From: Astropecten irregularis
Taxonomy: Eukaryota; Echinodermata; Asteroidea; Paxillosida; Astropectinidae
Assembly: GCA_963971285.1 (NCBI GenBank)
Contig: OZ020248.1
Span: 992,001 to 1,056,000 of the forward strand
Reading direction: 5' to 3'
DNA length: 64,000 nt
Of the stretch, positions 47,901-62,900 are shown piece after piece (the first letter of the stretch is position 1; every line of letters starts with the position of its first letter). A program made the translations under genes and the position numbers. The notes below the pieces were generated by a model that saw only the letters and a program-made list of their open reading frames with translations, searched no databases and was not told the DNA's origin.

Positions 47901-50900
47901 TGTACCTTTAAGATGCATGAAATGGGTGAATGGTTTATCCATACTGTGTGGAGTTTATGTACTTACCGTTCTTCTTGCGTGATCTGGACAGGTTGCCCAT
48001 GAATTTGAGAGATCCTCGGATGGATCCATCTTCCTTCCTCTGCATGACGTACCTGAATCACACAAAAAATGACACCAACGCTGTCACTCTTAACCCTCAC
48101 ATTATCAGATTTCTCTGACGCATCCTTCTAGAACCTTCAGTATTTTCTCTTCCTCTCAATCTCTTTATCTTACCCCCAAAAATATTTAAAGCATTGAAAA
48201 TCTTTCCTTATTATTTGCTACCTAAAAGATCATGAGGTCTCAAAGTTATCATGCGGAATCTACTATGATAGTACTACAACTTTGGTTCAGAGAAACCTAA
48301 AAACTGACTTGCTGTGGTTGTCTCTGAAGTACTTGAAGGCAAAATCCACCATGGAGTACTTAGTTAGTTCCTCTTGGCTAGGCTGTGGCTCAGGGCTCCT
48401 GGCAATGGACACTGCTGCATCTTGCTTCTGTGTTAGAGATGGTCAAATTAGAAAATCGGTATTAAAGCGAATCTTTCTACTTGTAAGAATTCCAATGAAG
48501 ATTCATAAATAATTTCAACTTCATACATGAACTGAGATCCAAACTACAAATTAACTTGTACAGACAACAGTCCTATTGCGTGTTACAATAAATCAGTCAG
48601 TGGGAGCATGCGACACAGCATGTGTTGTCGCATCTACCTTCGAGCGGTACTCCTTCTGTATTCTGATGGCCATCCCCCAGGTAGCCACGCGACCCATCCC
48701 CATCTCAGCAAAATAATGATCCATCTGACGCAACCACTTGTCATGTGGATGCCCTACTTGGTGAGTCCTACCAGTAGGTTCTCTCAAAGAGAGAATTCAC
48801 CCGGCAGAATCACATGCAGGGAATTAATCTAGTCACATGACCGTACAGTCACATCTGTGATGCGTGTGACATGTCCGTCTTAAATTGTGGATTCTCACGG
48901 ATGTGAAATTCATTGGGAATAAGAAGAATACTCAGTTTGTTCACCTGTTTCCTGATTTCTTCAGGGTTGCTCACTCTCAAATCCGCTGTGATTCCTCGGC
49001 GTACCTGAGAAAGTCAAAATATACTGGGTAATTCATTCAATAATGAGGTTTAAATATACAGTAAGGTAACAGTGCAAACAAAGAAAGATAACTGTGGAAC
49101 GCTGCCAACATATAGAGCTTGGTAGCTCAGTTTATAGTTGATCGGTATAGTGTTCCGGAGGTCAAATCCCGCTCCAGTCAATTTTTGTTTATTCAACGTT
49201 CAATGACTTTCAAAAGCTCATCTAGGGCAACAAAACACATTAGGGCAACATTTTGGTGTCCTCCTACTATTTTGTTTACCTACTTTTTACCTAGAAGGAA
49301 TTTTAGCGCCGCAAAGTTTTTCTTTTTGAATCCTGGTGGTCTGATAAACTTTCTTTTATAGTTTGGCTCAGCTTGGGTTTAAAAAACATGGGAAATCAGA
49401 GAGGGTTGATTTCAGTGTACAAAGTATGGAATTTCTGTTACGTTAATAATTCAAGATACTGATGCTTATCCTCTACATGATAGGACATTTCTTTTGGAGG
49501 GAGAAGCTGAAAATGACTCACCAGGAGATTAGTCCTAGTCTCTGGCCCCGGGGCTGGGATGACCGTGTCCTTCGGGAAGAATCCAGTACGTCCATCCAAC
49601 ATACCAAACAACCAATCTAACCAAACAAACCAAAATAGAGCAATAATCTTTGCTGTCCCTTCATGGGCCAGATTTAATGTGTGCACTCCTGCCAAACTTA
49701 GGGATGAGTATACAGACTTCAAACATGACATATCATATAAAGATCTTGGAGTTAGGAGAGCTAGCTGATGTTTGGATCCTAGCAGGATCTTCCTCAAAGG
49801 CTAAATGACAAGAGGACAAGAACGTGCCAGTAAAGATACACATAAATGGATGACAGGATCAGAACAAAGGAAAATTCAGAATGACCAGGAAAACAGTGAA
49901 AGCATGTAATAAGGTCACAAAAGAGAGGATACAGTAGGGCAAGCAAGGTCAGGGGAAGGGGGAAAAGGGGGTGTGTTAAGATCATGATAAAGCATAAACT
50001 AATGTTTCCACCTTGGTTGGAGAGTTAAACAAATAGCCTTTTCAAATAAAAGAAAACTATTCATACACATTTTTACATCCAAAGTATGGATTGCATCTAG
50101 AGTATATAGATATTCAATGACTGAAGGAGTGAGATCGTTGGTTTTGAAACTTATGCAGCGGAAGTTAAGCTGGACATGGTCCATAGAGGCTGCGGTGGAG
50201 CACTAGCTCCCAGACATGATCATGCAAGTGAAAGCTATAGGGCAGAGAAAGAAATGGAGTGATGACATCAGGATTTGAAGTGGAACACCATCCTATACGC
50301 AAATGCAAAAAGAACTGCTGTAAACAGAAGTAGATGGATAACTATGGCAGTCAACCTTTCAAAAAGAGCTGTCACAGATATGATGACGATGAAAAAACAA
50401 AGACGAAATTTAGCTTTCATTCTGTCGAAGATAAAAAATAGATCTCAGATTAGATCTGTTTATTTAAGATCTTACCAGAGTCAGATGATGGATGTCTTGT
50501 AGTCAGTTTGATGATGTCTCCCTTATTGAAGCTGAGTAGTGTTGATTCCCTAGTGATATAGTCCTGTATAGCTCTCATGTACTGGGAATCTCTCTCTAGG
50601 TCAATGATGTAGGCCTCTACCGTGCTCTTAATCTGATGTGCCTGGTTGCAAAGATATACAGTGATCCTATATCAATAACTAGTACCAATAAAATAGTACC
50701 AATCAATATCGATCAACTTAAATCAAACAACTAGTTTCAATCAACTAGTATCGATCAACTAGTATCAATAAACTAGTATCGACCAACTAGTTTCAATCAA
50801 CAAGTTTCAATCAACTAGTATCGATCATTTAGCTTCAATAAACTAGTTTCAATCAACTAGTATCGATCAACTGGATTCAATTAACTAGTATCGATCAACT

Positions 50901-53900
50901 AGTTTCAATCAAATAGTATCAATCAACTAGTTTCAATCAACTAGCTAGAATCGATCAACTAGTTTCAATCAACTAGTACTGATCAACTAGTATCGATCAA
51001 CTAGTATCGATCAACTAGTTTCAATCAACTAGTATCGATCAACTAATTTCAATCAACTAGTATCGATTAACTAGTTTCAATCAACTAGTATCGATCAACT
51101 AGTTTCAATCAACTAGTATAATAAATCAGTTTAACCAAATTTGCATATTGGTATTAAAATGTCTAATTGCTAGCTAGGCCCAATGACATGGTTCAGAACC
51201 TCAGCTTACAACACAAAATTGTATTCATGTGCAAATGATTATCATTCATTCGCTTACAGAGTGAGAGGTTGTGTTGATATGGAAAACCATCCATTCATGA
51301 TTATCATATAAATATCATCATTATCATAATATTGACATTTGCAAAAAAAAAAGAAAAAAAAATTACCAAGAAAAAAAAAAGGTTCAGAAAATTGAATATT
51401 AAATATTAATAAGCTATAATTAGTCAATCTTTTTGTTAATTCAATTAAGATTTTGCAGAGATATTTAAGACATATGTGTAATTTTTTTTATGTGTAATTT
51501 CTCTATCACGCCGTTTAATACCATTAAAATCAATAGCATAGCTTATGTCACGCCCAAAAAGTAAAAAGGGGCACTTTGGGAGGGGTGTGTGTGTTGATTT
51601 CCATTGCTTGCTTCCATTCCAAAGAATTACTAGTAAAGTTAATAGCATCGCCCCTACCTCCAAACGAGTATGGGTGATCTTTCACAGAAACTACACAGCA
51701 AAGTTAAAAAAAGCACAACTTAAATAGTTGTGCAGTGTTAATAGGCTTACATACCCTGTAAGTGAATAAAGGGATGACTTTGTCATTAGCCAGGGTGAAT
51801 CTGATGGTACCGGATGTAGACACCTCAATCTGCTTGATATCTGAAAAGCTGCAGATTGCAAGATGTCCGACGTGTTAGTTGGTTAGAAGAACCCAGCCAA
51901 GAGATAAATGGTTAATCAACATTTTCAATTCCCTGCCTTGAGTGTGACGCAGCCAAAAAGATTCAAGATTTTCTATAAGGCATATTATATGTGAACGTGA
52001 AATTCAAACTCAAATATATTTACATTTGCGACACTTTGCCAAATTATAACATCAAACAAAACATCAGAACAAATTATTGCATTAATGCACTTGAATAGTG
52101 TTAGATTGTTAAAACATAGAATTGGATACAACATGCATTAAGAGGGTTAGCATAATAAGATTCACGCACACAGAATATCCGAATAGGTTTATTTGCGGTG
52201 CACACCCCGGCAAGTTTTTGAACCGGATTGAAGAGTTCACACTACGTTTTTGGTGAACCACGACTCATATGACATGGATCACGGCGAAAAATGCAGTTTG
52301 GAACCGGGTTGAGATTTTCAACCCTGGTCCCTAATAATAACAGGGTTGATTTCGATCCGGCTAGGCCATCCTACCCGGGTTGGCTTGGGGTTGAAATGCA
52401 AAGTAGTTGTTGCTCCGAAAGCTTATGTACATTTTAAACTCTAGTTTAATAGTCAATAAAGTGTTACTAGTTTTTTTCTATTTTATGCATTACAAGGATC
52501 ATTGTTAAACACCAATGGTCTAAGTGACTCATTGTCAGCTCAAAATAACTTTTCTTTTCAAAAGTAAATGATTGTTGGAACTTACTGGATGTGATCAAGC
52601 TGGGATAGTTGGTCCTTGGTCTGGTCATATTCCCGTTTGATCAGGCTGATACCATTCTCTGATATGCCCAGGATCTCAATATTCCGATTCTTCCTACCGC
52701 CCTGTGTAAAAAGAAGCAATTACCATTTTGATGAAACCAGTAGCATTTACATTCCTTATTCCATAGAAATGCTGACTGACAGCGGAGTATCTAGGGAAAA
52801 CGGCGCCTAGGGCAAGTGCGAAAATTGCGCCGCTTATTCCAAGCTCTGAAGTCAATGTTTGTTTGTTCATTGGATTAGATTTCACATAACTTCAGCAAAA
52901 CAGGTGTTTTTATGCGCCCCCTAAAAAGTGGCGCCTGAGGCACATGACCCCCTGCCCCCTAGGTACAACACCGCTGACTGAAATATATCATTTAGAGCCA
53001 AAGATTTTCTTGCATTTAAAAACCAACATTATGGATGTCCATTGTTCATACAAGTGATAAACTACAAACTGCTCATCAACCAGCAAAATAATTACTCTCT
53101 TAACCGTGTTATCATTTTATCTTGTCAACCCTCCCCACAACCCTTTACCCCCGTCCCCAGGCCTACTTGTCCACCCCTCTCTTTTCTTTGTGGTTTCTAA
53201 TTAGCCATGTTACATGCTTTCTCTATTTCCTTGGTCACTCTGTCCCCCTTTGTTCCGTTCTTTACATGCATGTTCTTGTCCTTGTCATTAAGCCTTTGAG
53301 GAAAAGATCCTGCAGAGCTTGACGAAAACATCAGGTTCTACCAAACTCTGAGCAACTGTAGGGATCCATGGTGAATTTTTCAAGAACTTAACTTTGGAAC
53401 AGAATTCTGTTTTTAAATGTTTGCCCAATGTGGTACTCACGGTGACAGGGTAGAACCTGCAGAAATACAGTGGGAACTTGCGAGCCATTTCAATGACCTC
53501 TTTGCGCATTTTGGTCTTCTGGACGGCATTCTGGGGGTTGACGCCATGATCATCTAAAAAAAAAATCATCCCAGAAATAAATAAAGCCAAATTGTTATTA
53601 ATAAAACCTAAAATAATAATAAATAACAACAGGAATAATAATAACAGAGTATGGGTACTTAGGGAGACATTCCCGTTGGGTCGTGCACAAAACTTTACTA
53701 ACTATTTCTAAACATCCTCCAAAGCAATGAACTTGAAATTGACATACGTTCATGAACATTCTCTTTTTTCTATCCAAATATGAACAGTAAAAATACGTCT
53801 TTAAAAAGATAGCTTGTACCTTAGGGAGACATCAAAATGCCTCCCTAATTCCTGATGTCTCCAAAATTTTAACTTTCAGAGGCGTTTCTGTCTCCCAATA

Positions 53901-56900
53901 CCCTTGTAAAAGTAATATTATGGGGATGATGATGACAATGAATATGATATAAAGTCATTATGGGGATACCGTGGATGAATACAGTCACTAAACAATGTCG
54001 ATATTTAATCAGATAGTAATACAGGATAAAGGTAGCTCACCCAGCATGGCCCTAATCTGACGTTTTTCCTGCATGCTGAGGCGGATACAGCTTTTACTGA
54101 AGGTATCCGTGACAATCTGCAAGAATATGAGCTGCTGGCTCGTCGGATTGTCTATCCTTTCACCTGGAGTAAAAATCTGTGCATTGGAGGAAAAAATTGA
54201 GATCTCAATTATGCCATCCAACTTGGTTTATCAGCAAGATACTTTGTGGTCATTGGAAATAAAATTGAGATTGCCACAAAGGGCATCAGTGGGGAGGGTC
54301 TAGGGCGTTGGTTTCTCACCAATGTGGCTCGGGTTCGATTGCGACTTGGGACAAGCATTATGTGAGTAGAGTTATGCATTGTTCTCTTCGGCTGTACAGG
54401 GGTTTTTCTCTTGGCTCTCTGGTTTTTCTCCCCCCACAAAAATCAAAGACTTTCGATTTCGGGAAGCGCTCTGTGATCATATAGTAATAATAATAATTCT
54501 GAATTATTTCCGCTCACACATCTGTCCAAAGATACTCAGGGCGCACATATTATTATCCCTGGTCATTGGACCATAATTTACATTCCTGAAACCATCTCAA
54601 CTCCCTGGGGAGTATGCCCCGACTACTTAAAAGCGCACAAAGGCTAATCAAGCACAAAGCCATCTCTACCCTCACAGGTACCCATTTACTCCTGGGTGAA
54701 GAGGAGCAATATGTGATAAAGCATCTTGCCCAAGGATGCAAGCACCACTAGACACGCCAGACCACATCACTCCACATATTGGTTGATAAGGATAGCAGCC
54801 ATGGGCACCGCTGAATCAATCTGTGAAAACGGCAGAACCGGCAAATCAATCACCTTGATGAAGCCGCATCCTTGGCAATTCAGAGCCCCAGCCGCCAAGA
54901 AGGACAATCAGCCTTCCAATTTATCATTCACAAGGAACAGTTTGCCTCACGGCTTCAGAACAGATTACGAAGAATGAACGAAAACAAGCTCCTTGATGAG
55001 GAATACAGTACCTCTTTTCGGATGTGAAGATGCCATCGGACTCGGTTGTACGTATAGAAGACATCAGGGATAGCAGAGAAGGCCTTAGTCTGAGGTGACT
55101 CCAGCAGCTTGATGTCTTCAGAGGACATCTGTGGGACTACCACATCCTGGAATCACAGTGCATGAACACGTATTAGACATTAATGGTTGCAAAGATAAGA
55201 TTTGCGGTAAACACCAGGTATACCTTTTTTGGAGTGTATGGTTCTGAGAATAACTGGTGGTTTAACTCGATGTACTAGGCCAATTTCATAAAACTTTTAA
55301 GCACAAAAATTTGCTTAAAAAAATAAAATAAAATTGCCCCTAATAAAACAAACTACCATTGAAAATTCCATTTCATATTCATGGTCAGCAAACAACAGCC
55401 AAAGAACAATCACAAGTGAAACACAACACGTGGATATTTGGTTGTTAACCCTGTTTTTATTAAATATTCGTGAAATAACCACAAGGGAAACTGACTGAGT
55501 TTTTAAGTCATTGAAAAGTGAACAAAGAAAAATTGACTGGAGCAGTCAATTTTTCTTTGTTCACTTTTCAATGACTGTTTTTATTAAGATGGAAATGTCA
55601 TGCTTAGCATTTTTTTGTGCTTAACAGCTTTATGAAATTGGCCCCTTGAGAGTACTGCTCTGTTCACCCTCAGGAGGAGATTTAATGGATGCCGATTGAG
55701 TAGCGAAGACATCAGAGGGACGAGGACATTGCTCTTGCCCAGAATTAGAATTAATAGGGACTGACATGATGCTTAAATCCCTTTTGCGCTTTTTAAAGGT
55801 AGTATCATACTTTGGTAAGAAACCAAAACAGAAATGTTCACACATTTACGTATAACTTACAGGGTATGAAGATGGTGGTGGTAGAAACATACTGTTAAAA
55901 TGTTTCCGCCTGATATGGTGTATTTATCCAGAAATAAGTAAAACAACGACCAAAAATCTTTTTGATCTTTTAAAAGATCAAAAATAAAAGAAAAAAGACT
56001 TAAGACAGGCTGTTTTTCACTGTTTTCTCAAAAAGTGGGCAACGAATGGGACTGAAATTTTCACAGATGACTGTTACTGTATCTGTCTTGGTATTTTTGC
56101 CCATGAATCTGTATTTCTTTGATAAAAACCAAAGTATGATACTACCTTTTACAAATTTGGAAGAAAACAATTCAATGTTGCACAAATATTAAAAGGAACT
56201 AATATTACATTACATTTATAATATTACATTTATTAAATAAAGTTTTTATATCACCATGACAAACTGTCATAGGGACAAACTGACATTTGTAACAGTCACA
56301 TGCAATCTAAAACAGAACATGCAATAACTAAAGTAGGAGCACTTTTTTGAGATGGGTTGAAATCATGATATGAAATTTTTTGACAATGACAATAATTCTT
56401 GGATTGCTAATTAGGCCTACGCTGACGAACTCAAAAAGTTGTCTATCGGTTTTACAAAATTCATAAACGGAACGAATGATAAACTTGCCCATAAGGGGGT
56501 TAAGTCGATCCTATACTTACATGTACAATAACGGTTACTTCTTTAAATTCTCAAACAAGAATGATACAATTTTTCAACAGACCGAACAGCTTTAGCATAT
56601 CAAAGGAAGAAATAAACTGTTGTAAACTTGTTTTTTTAGATTAAGGAGGACCAGACAATTTGAACTAGGATGTTTCTAAAAACAAAAAGCCTGAAATGGT
56701 TGAAATTATGTCACAGTGCTGAATCTCATGCAGAAGCAGCAAGAAAACTACAAAATAAAAATCCTAAATTTTCATGTTCTCTACGTGTACAGTCCAAAAA
56801 ATGAACTTAAAATGAACGCAACTATCTACAAATGACTTTGCATGCACAAGCAAATTGTGTTTCCACACAAACAAGCCTAATGCTATTCAATGCAAACAAT

Positions 56901-59900
56901 TTCAATCAATATGATTTTCAAACAAAATGTTAATTTTTCACAAGAAAAAAAAACATGCAGCGTGAGTTTCTGGAAAGATTCATGCAATAAATAATAAGGC
57001 GTGAACTGAGCCATTACGTGAGTCAATCATGATGTCAAAATAAGAAACAATGTTTTTTTTTGCCATGACTGCCGAGCAAGCCAGCTGATTTCGTTCAGAT
57101 ATTTCATATTATGATACTCACATTCATTCTTTTGTGACTTAACTTGAAACGTCGCAACGCCTAGATGAAGTAACATATAGTTTCAATATTCAATAGTTCA
57201 CTATTTCTTAAAATTTGTGAAAGTTTCAAATTTGTATCTTCTTTTGTATTGTCTTTTCAAAGTTAGTTTTCGATAACTTATTGAAAATTCATTCTGAGAT
57301 TTTTTTTATTTCTCACTCTGTAGCACAGATATATGTTTCTTACACGTCCATGTACTGTTTTGTAACCAAGTTTCCTGTTTAATTTCTGCTGTCCTCATTA
57401 AATTGTATGTCAATTCACATGTAACCTCACTAAATATTCATCCTTTCGATGTTTCCAACTCCTGCGATCAAATATCTCTACCATAGTTTAACTTCTCATG
57501 CTTTCTATAATCCTTATATTTGGCATAAGGGAGGCTTTTCCAGTTTGATATTTGCGTTCTGGGTGTATAGCCATTTCCAAGGATCATTATATTTGGCATA
57601 AGGGAGGCTTTTCCCACACTGTCTGTGTTTAGCATTCTGGGCGTAAGCCATTTCAAATGATCATTATATTTGGCATAAAGGAGGCTTTTCCCACACTGTC
57701 TGTGTTTAGAATTCTGGGCGTAAGCCATTTCTAATGATCATTATATTTGGCATAAGGGAGGCTTTTCCCACACTGTCTGTGTTTAGCATTCTGGGCGTAA
57801 GCCATTTCAAATGATCATTATATTTGGCATAAAGGAGGCTTTTCCCACACTGTCTGTGTTTAGCATTCTGGGCGTAAGCCATTTCAAATGATCATTATAT
57901 TTGGCATAAAGGAGGCTTTTCCAGTTTGATCTTTGCATACTACTAGCTTAGATCATCTTGATCATAGCTTACTCCCCAATTATTAAAGATGAAAGAAAAC
58001 TAGTGCTGGTTTCCATGGCAGCCTTGATGGCTTTGTAACTGAGTTGAGAATTCAATGTGACAACTATACTCCTACAATAAAAATAAACTATTTGGGGAAT
58101 TTGGGTCTTCTGGAGAAATGGAGGAGGGAGGGTGGGGGTGGAAGGCAGGGAAAGCTCCATAAAATACTGTGAATTACCTGATGGTTGTCTGTGTTTGTCC
58201 GGACTCGATGTCCATGGGACTGCAAGATGTGCATGGCTTCATTGTGGACTTCCCTCTTGGAGGCTACTCTTTTCGGAGGCTCTCGTTTACTCTCAGTTCG
58301 CACCACAGGTTCCGCCTTCTGGAACGCCTCAGCCTTGGCTAGAATGGAGGAAACAGATGAAGGAGGGGGAGGTGGGGGTGGGGGCAGGGGAACGTGTCCT
58401 TGGGAGCTGGGCGAGGTGATTGGTGGGCTCTTCAGTGGGGGCGGGGCTGCTGGGGTAGGTGGTGGGCTCTTTGGTCTCTGCTTGTCCAGAACGGCTTTAC
58501 GGGCAAGTATCTTAGCCATGGCTTCGGCGTGTACGTCGTTGACTTGGACCTGGTTGGGCAAGGGTCGTGGGCCGAACCTCTTCGGTTTGATGTGGGGAGG
58601 AGATTTCACAGCAGGCTTGGCTGATCTGGTCGGACCGGCTATGTTTTCTCTTTGATGAAACTGCTTGGCTCTGTTGCTGATGAGCGCCTGGAGGGAAGTG
58701 TCTTGTTTGGAGCTGGTCTGATCCTGGGCAGTGTGAATGGCTCTCTTTATCTCGTTTGAAGGCTGACCGGTCTGGAATACAAACTTATTTCTCTGCTGGC
58801 CTGCCATCTCGGCCACAGCATTGGCGTCCCAGTCAATCTGGACACCTGGGGACTTCATATTCTCCTCTTTCCTTGGCGGCCACACGACCCGACCGATGCG
58901 GATGGTATTGGCTCGGTAAGAGTCGCTCAGAGGGACACTCTTCCCACTCCGAGTTCGAACCATGACGGCATCTGATTGAGAGTTTGAAGGTGGGAGTGGA
59001 GGTGGTGGAGGCGGGGGAGGCAGGAATGACGATCCCGGGGCAGTCTCGGGCTCCGATCCTCGCCGGTCTGATTTCAATGCGCTAGATGTGGTCTCTCCTG
59101 AAGAATCCGGGGGGATGTTGACCACGTGGTCTGAAAACTGGATGTTCTTCTCCTTGGCCTTGTGAGACGGCCGCGTACCCTCGCCGGAGGAATGATCAGA
59201 GTCGCTGTCTTTCTTGACGAGGGAGCTCTTCAGGGTGGTGGCGCTGGATGTCGGTGTCTTGGCGGCGAGCTGAGATTGCATGCTCTGGAGCATGCTCTGT
59301 TGCTGCTGCAACTGCAGATGCTGGGCCTAAATATACAAATAAATATGACAACATTGGAACAAAATATTACCACAAACTTAGATCCTATATAAAAAAAAAC
59401 AGCCAGTACAATGTGCTAGCTCCTTTACGGTGATATTTCCTTTTATAAAATGTATCATAAATTTCCCATCACATTTGTGCCTCACAAGTTTATGCCTAAT
59501 TAGCTGTCCTTTTTGTTTTACTTTCATAAAAATCCTAATATATTTCTAAAACAAATTAAGTTTACAGGTAATCCAAAACTATCCATGCATTCTCAGGTAA
59601 CAAGCAGAAGTATATGTGCCTAAAAACTTTACCATGATGGTCTGTTGGTTCATGATCGCTTGTTGCTGCAGCATAGCCTCCTGCTGTTGCCGTTGTTGCC
59701 GTTGCTGCAAGACTGCTGCTGCTGTTGCTTGCTGTTGTTGTTGCTGCTGTATGGCAGCTTCAAGCATGGTGGGCTGGTGTGGCACCATCATGGGAGTTGG
59801 CACTGTGAAATGAAGATAAATGTAGTCAGCATGAAGTGTCAGGATTGATGACAAATATGGTTTCCGCATCATTCCATAATTATACTCAAACTATTCCCAG

Positions 59901-62900
59901 GATCTCCTGTTTACAACAAAATGCTTTTCTTTTCAACACAAATGCAAATTTGCACTTTTAGTAACATTATTCGAACCTAAAATCAACAATTCGCTCAAAC
60001 ATGATTGCCTTTTCCAGGAAATTCCAGCCTTTAAAAAGGTGAATTCATCTCTTATTTTTTTCCCATTTTTAAAATCTACATTGTGTATAACTGTTAACAG
60101 ATACAATTAAGTCAGACCTACATGTATGCCGATTTACAAGTCTATAATGTGCAGTAAATTCCATAATTATACTCAAACTATTCCCAGGATCTCCTGTTTT
60201 CAACAAAATGCTTTTCTTTTCAAAACAAGTCTATAACAAGTCTATAACAAGTCTATAATGTGCAGTAAATGTACGTGCATGTGTGTCATGCAGTTGAGTA
60301 AGCGGAACCTCTTCAAAAAAATCAATTTCAAATCATAACAAAAAAATTTAAATTATCAAAAAATTCTTCCAAAGTCATTTTCTCTTTTGAAACAGGAAAT
60401 TGTATGTTTTTCTAATTTTGTAAGTGTCGTTCCAAATTTTACGCCGGTACAGAAATATATAGAAATAGCATAGCTCGAACTGCATGGTTTGGTTGTTGGC
60501 TGGTTGAATTGGTGTCTCAATATAGTGCCCTCTATTGATGACGCGCATATTGTGAATTGGCCGTATTGCTATATGAAGATTTGAATTACCTGACATAGCA
60601 GCTGGTACTGTGGCTGGCATACCCATGGTCTGCAAACCCATAGCTGGTATACCAGCTGACATGACTGGTGGTATGGTCTGCATGGCTGGTATGGTGGGCT
60701 GCATCATACCTGGTGTGTATACAGGAGTGGTTGCCATGGAAGGGAAACCTAAACATGCATCAGTCAAAACATTTTACATTAAATATAAAATACGAGGGCC
60801 ACATGGATCAACTTTGGAAAAGACTTGAAGTGTCATAAAGTTAAAATACAAAATGGCAGTGTTCAAATTCTGTGTGTATGGGTGCAAAAAAAACACAACA
60901 TTAATCTGCAGTTGGTGTTGACAACCAGAAGGTATGACCCACCGGCAATGTGTTGGATAAATTTCCTTCCAGATTTGGACCATTTCAGATACAAAAGGCT
61001 GGAGAACCGAGAGCTAAAAAACTGTATGATAGCTTTAATTTGTCACTGGGAACTGAATGGACCCAACATTCATTGATATGCCTGTTTAAATGAATTATTA
61101 TCCGGGATTTCAGACTCAGAATTTCAGCTTTTTTTGTACACCTGGCTCTGTACAAAAATATAGGAACTTTAAAATTTCAGCTTTTTTGTTAGGTGTTTTC
61201 AGATATATTTTTGTGGCCTGTAACTCATATCCCTATATTATATCCACTGATAGTAAAAAGCGTATAGAATATTCTCACAAATTCGTTCAAGAAACGTCTT
61301 CATAAAAGGCAGTTGCTATGGTGACCTGAAGAGAACAGAGTACCGGTATCATGATCTATTTGTTTTTCACTGTGTACCTGTCATGGTAGCCAGTGCGGTG
61401 GGTGTGTAGGCCGACTGCATAGCCGAGGCCTGGAAGTTACTAAACCCAGTTGCTAGGGGTGCAGACGGAGGGTACACACCTCCTAATAGGTTAATTAGTA
61501 CGTGAAAGGATAAACAAACATATTAGTGAAGAACATGTATCAGTAAGTATAGTACTAAGTGAATCACAATTAAATTACTATATAGCAGGGGTGTGATTAG
61601 CTTTTCAGAAAAAATCCTAAAAGTAATAAAATAAATTTTGCTGAAAGACCAAAAATCGGGCAGAAAATCGATGATATTGCAGATTTTTTTGTCACAAAAA
61701 AACCTGAAAAATCACACCCCTGCTATTTATACAGTTATGACCAGGGGCCAATTTCATGGAGCCGTATAAGCACAAACAATTGCTTAGCACAAAAATGTCT
61801 TGCCTGAATTAAAACTAATACCACCATTGAAAATTCCATTTGATAATCATGGTCAGTGAACAACAGCCAAAGAACAATCACAATTGACAACAAATGGAAC
61901 TTTGGTAGTTAATCCTGTTTTTATTAAGACTGATATTTCATGGTTAGCAGATTTGTGTGCAAAGCAGGGCCGTGAAATTGGCCCCTGGAGTTGGAGAATC
62001 TACAGAGTGTGAAAGGGAAATATTACAGGGATCTAAAGTGAAAATTGAACAGCTATAGGTTAAAGGTTAAACTAATCATTGAGTAATATGCTGATGCTTA
62101 AGTTAGTCTTTTCCTTCAAGCAGGAACTAAAATACTACACTAATTATAAGGGTTCTATACAGAAGACATACACAAAAAATATAGACGGGTGCTGATGAAA
62201 CAACTGATTTCAATTAACATTTGAAGAAAACGTAGTTCAAAATTACAAGTTATGACAGTTAAGAAAATATCATCAAACCTGGTAAGGACATCGGTGATGT
62301 TGACAGACCCATTGGAGGGACATTCACAGGCACAGGTGGTGGAGGAGGCGGGGGAGGGGTCGGGGTAGGTCCTCGTCCCCCGCCTCTCAAGGCCTTGTTC
62401 ATCTTGCCGGCATTGGCCAAGTCAGAGGCTCGATTCATCTCCAGGACGGGATTAAATAGCCTATTTTATAGTTATAGATAAAGAAAATAATTTGTGTGTC
62501 CAATATTGTACATACCCAATATGTTTCTTTAAATCACTATAAAGAACAACCACTATGACTATAATGGATAATATCTGTGTATCCCGCCATGTTCGTTATG
62601 ACGGCATTTATTTCCACTGTAATGCTAAGAGTAAGGAGGGCCTGACATTTTGATCCTAGACAGATCTTCCTCATTAAGGCCTGCGAAATGACAAGTTGGA
62701 TAAGTTTTAAGATTAGGTACCAATTTCAGAGAGCTGCTTAATTAAGCAGGAAAATTTGCTTAAACACAAAAAAACCTTGGTTGGTAAAATCAGTATCATG
62801 CCAGCCAAAACTACTTGTGAATGTTATGCTCAGTAAAAAATGACAGAATACAAGTCAAAACCAGTAAACATCACATGAAAATTTGGCTGGTAATCCTGTT

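Noticed and set aside
58132-58655. Glycine-rich plus-strand frames over 58.1-58.7 kb
   Set aside because: These are the antisense of the proline-rich myosin exon 59326-58178.
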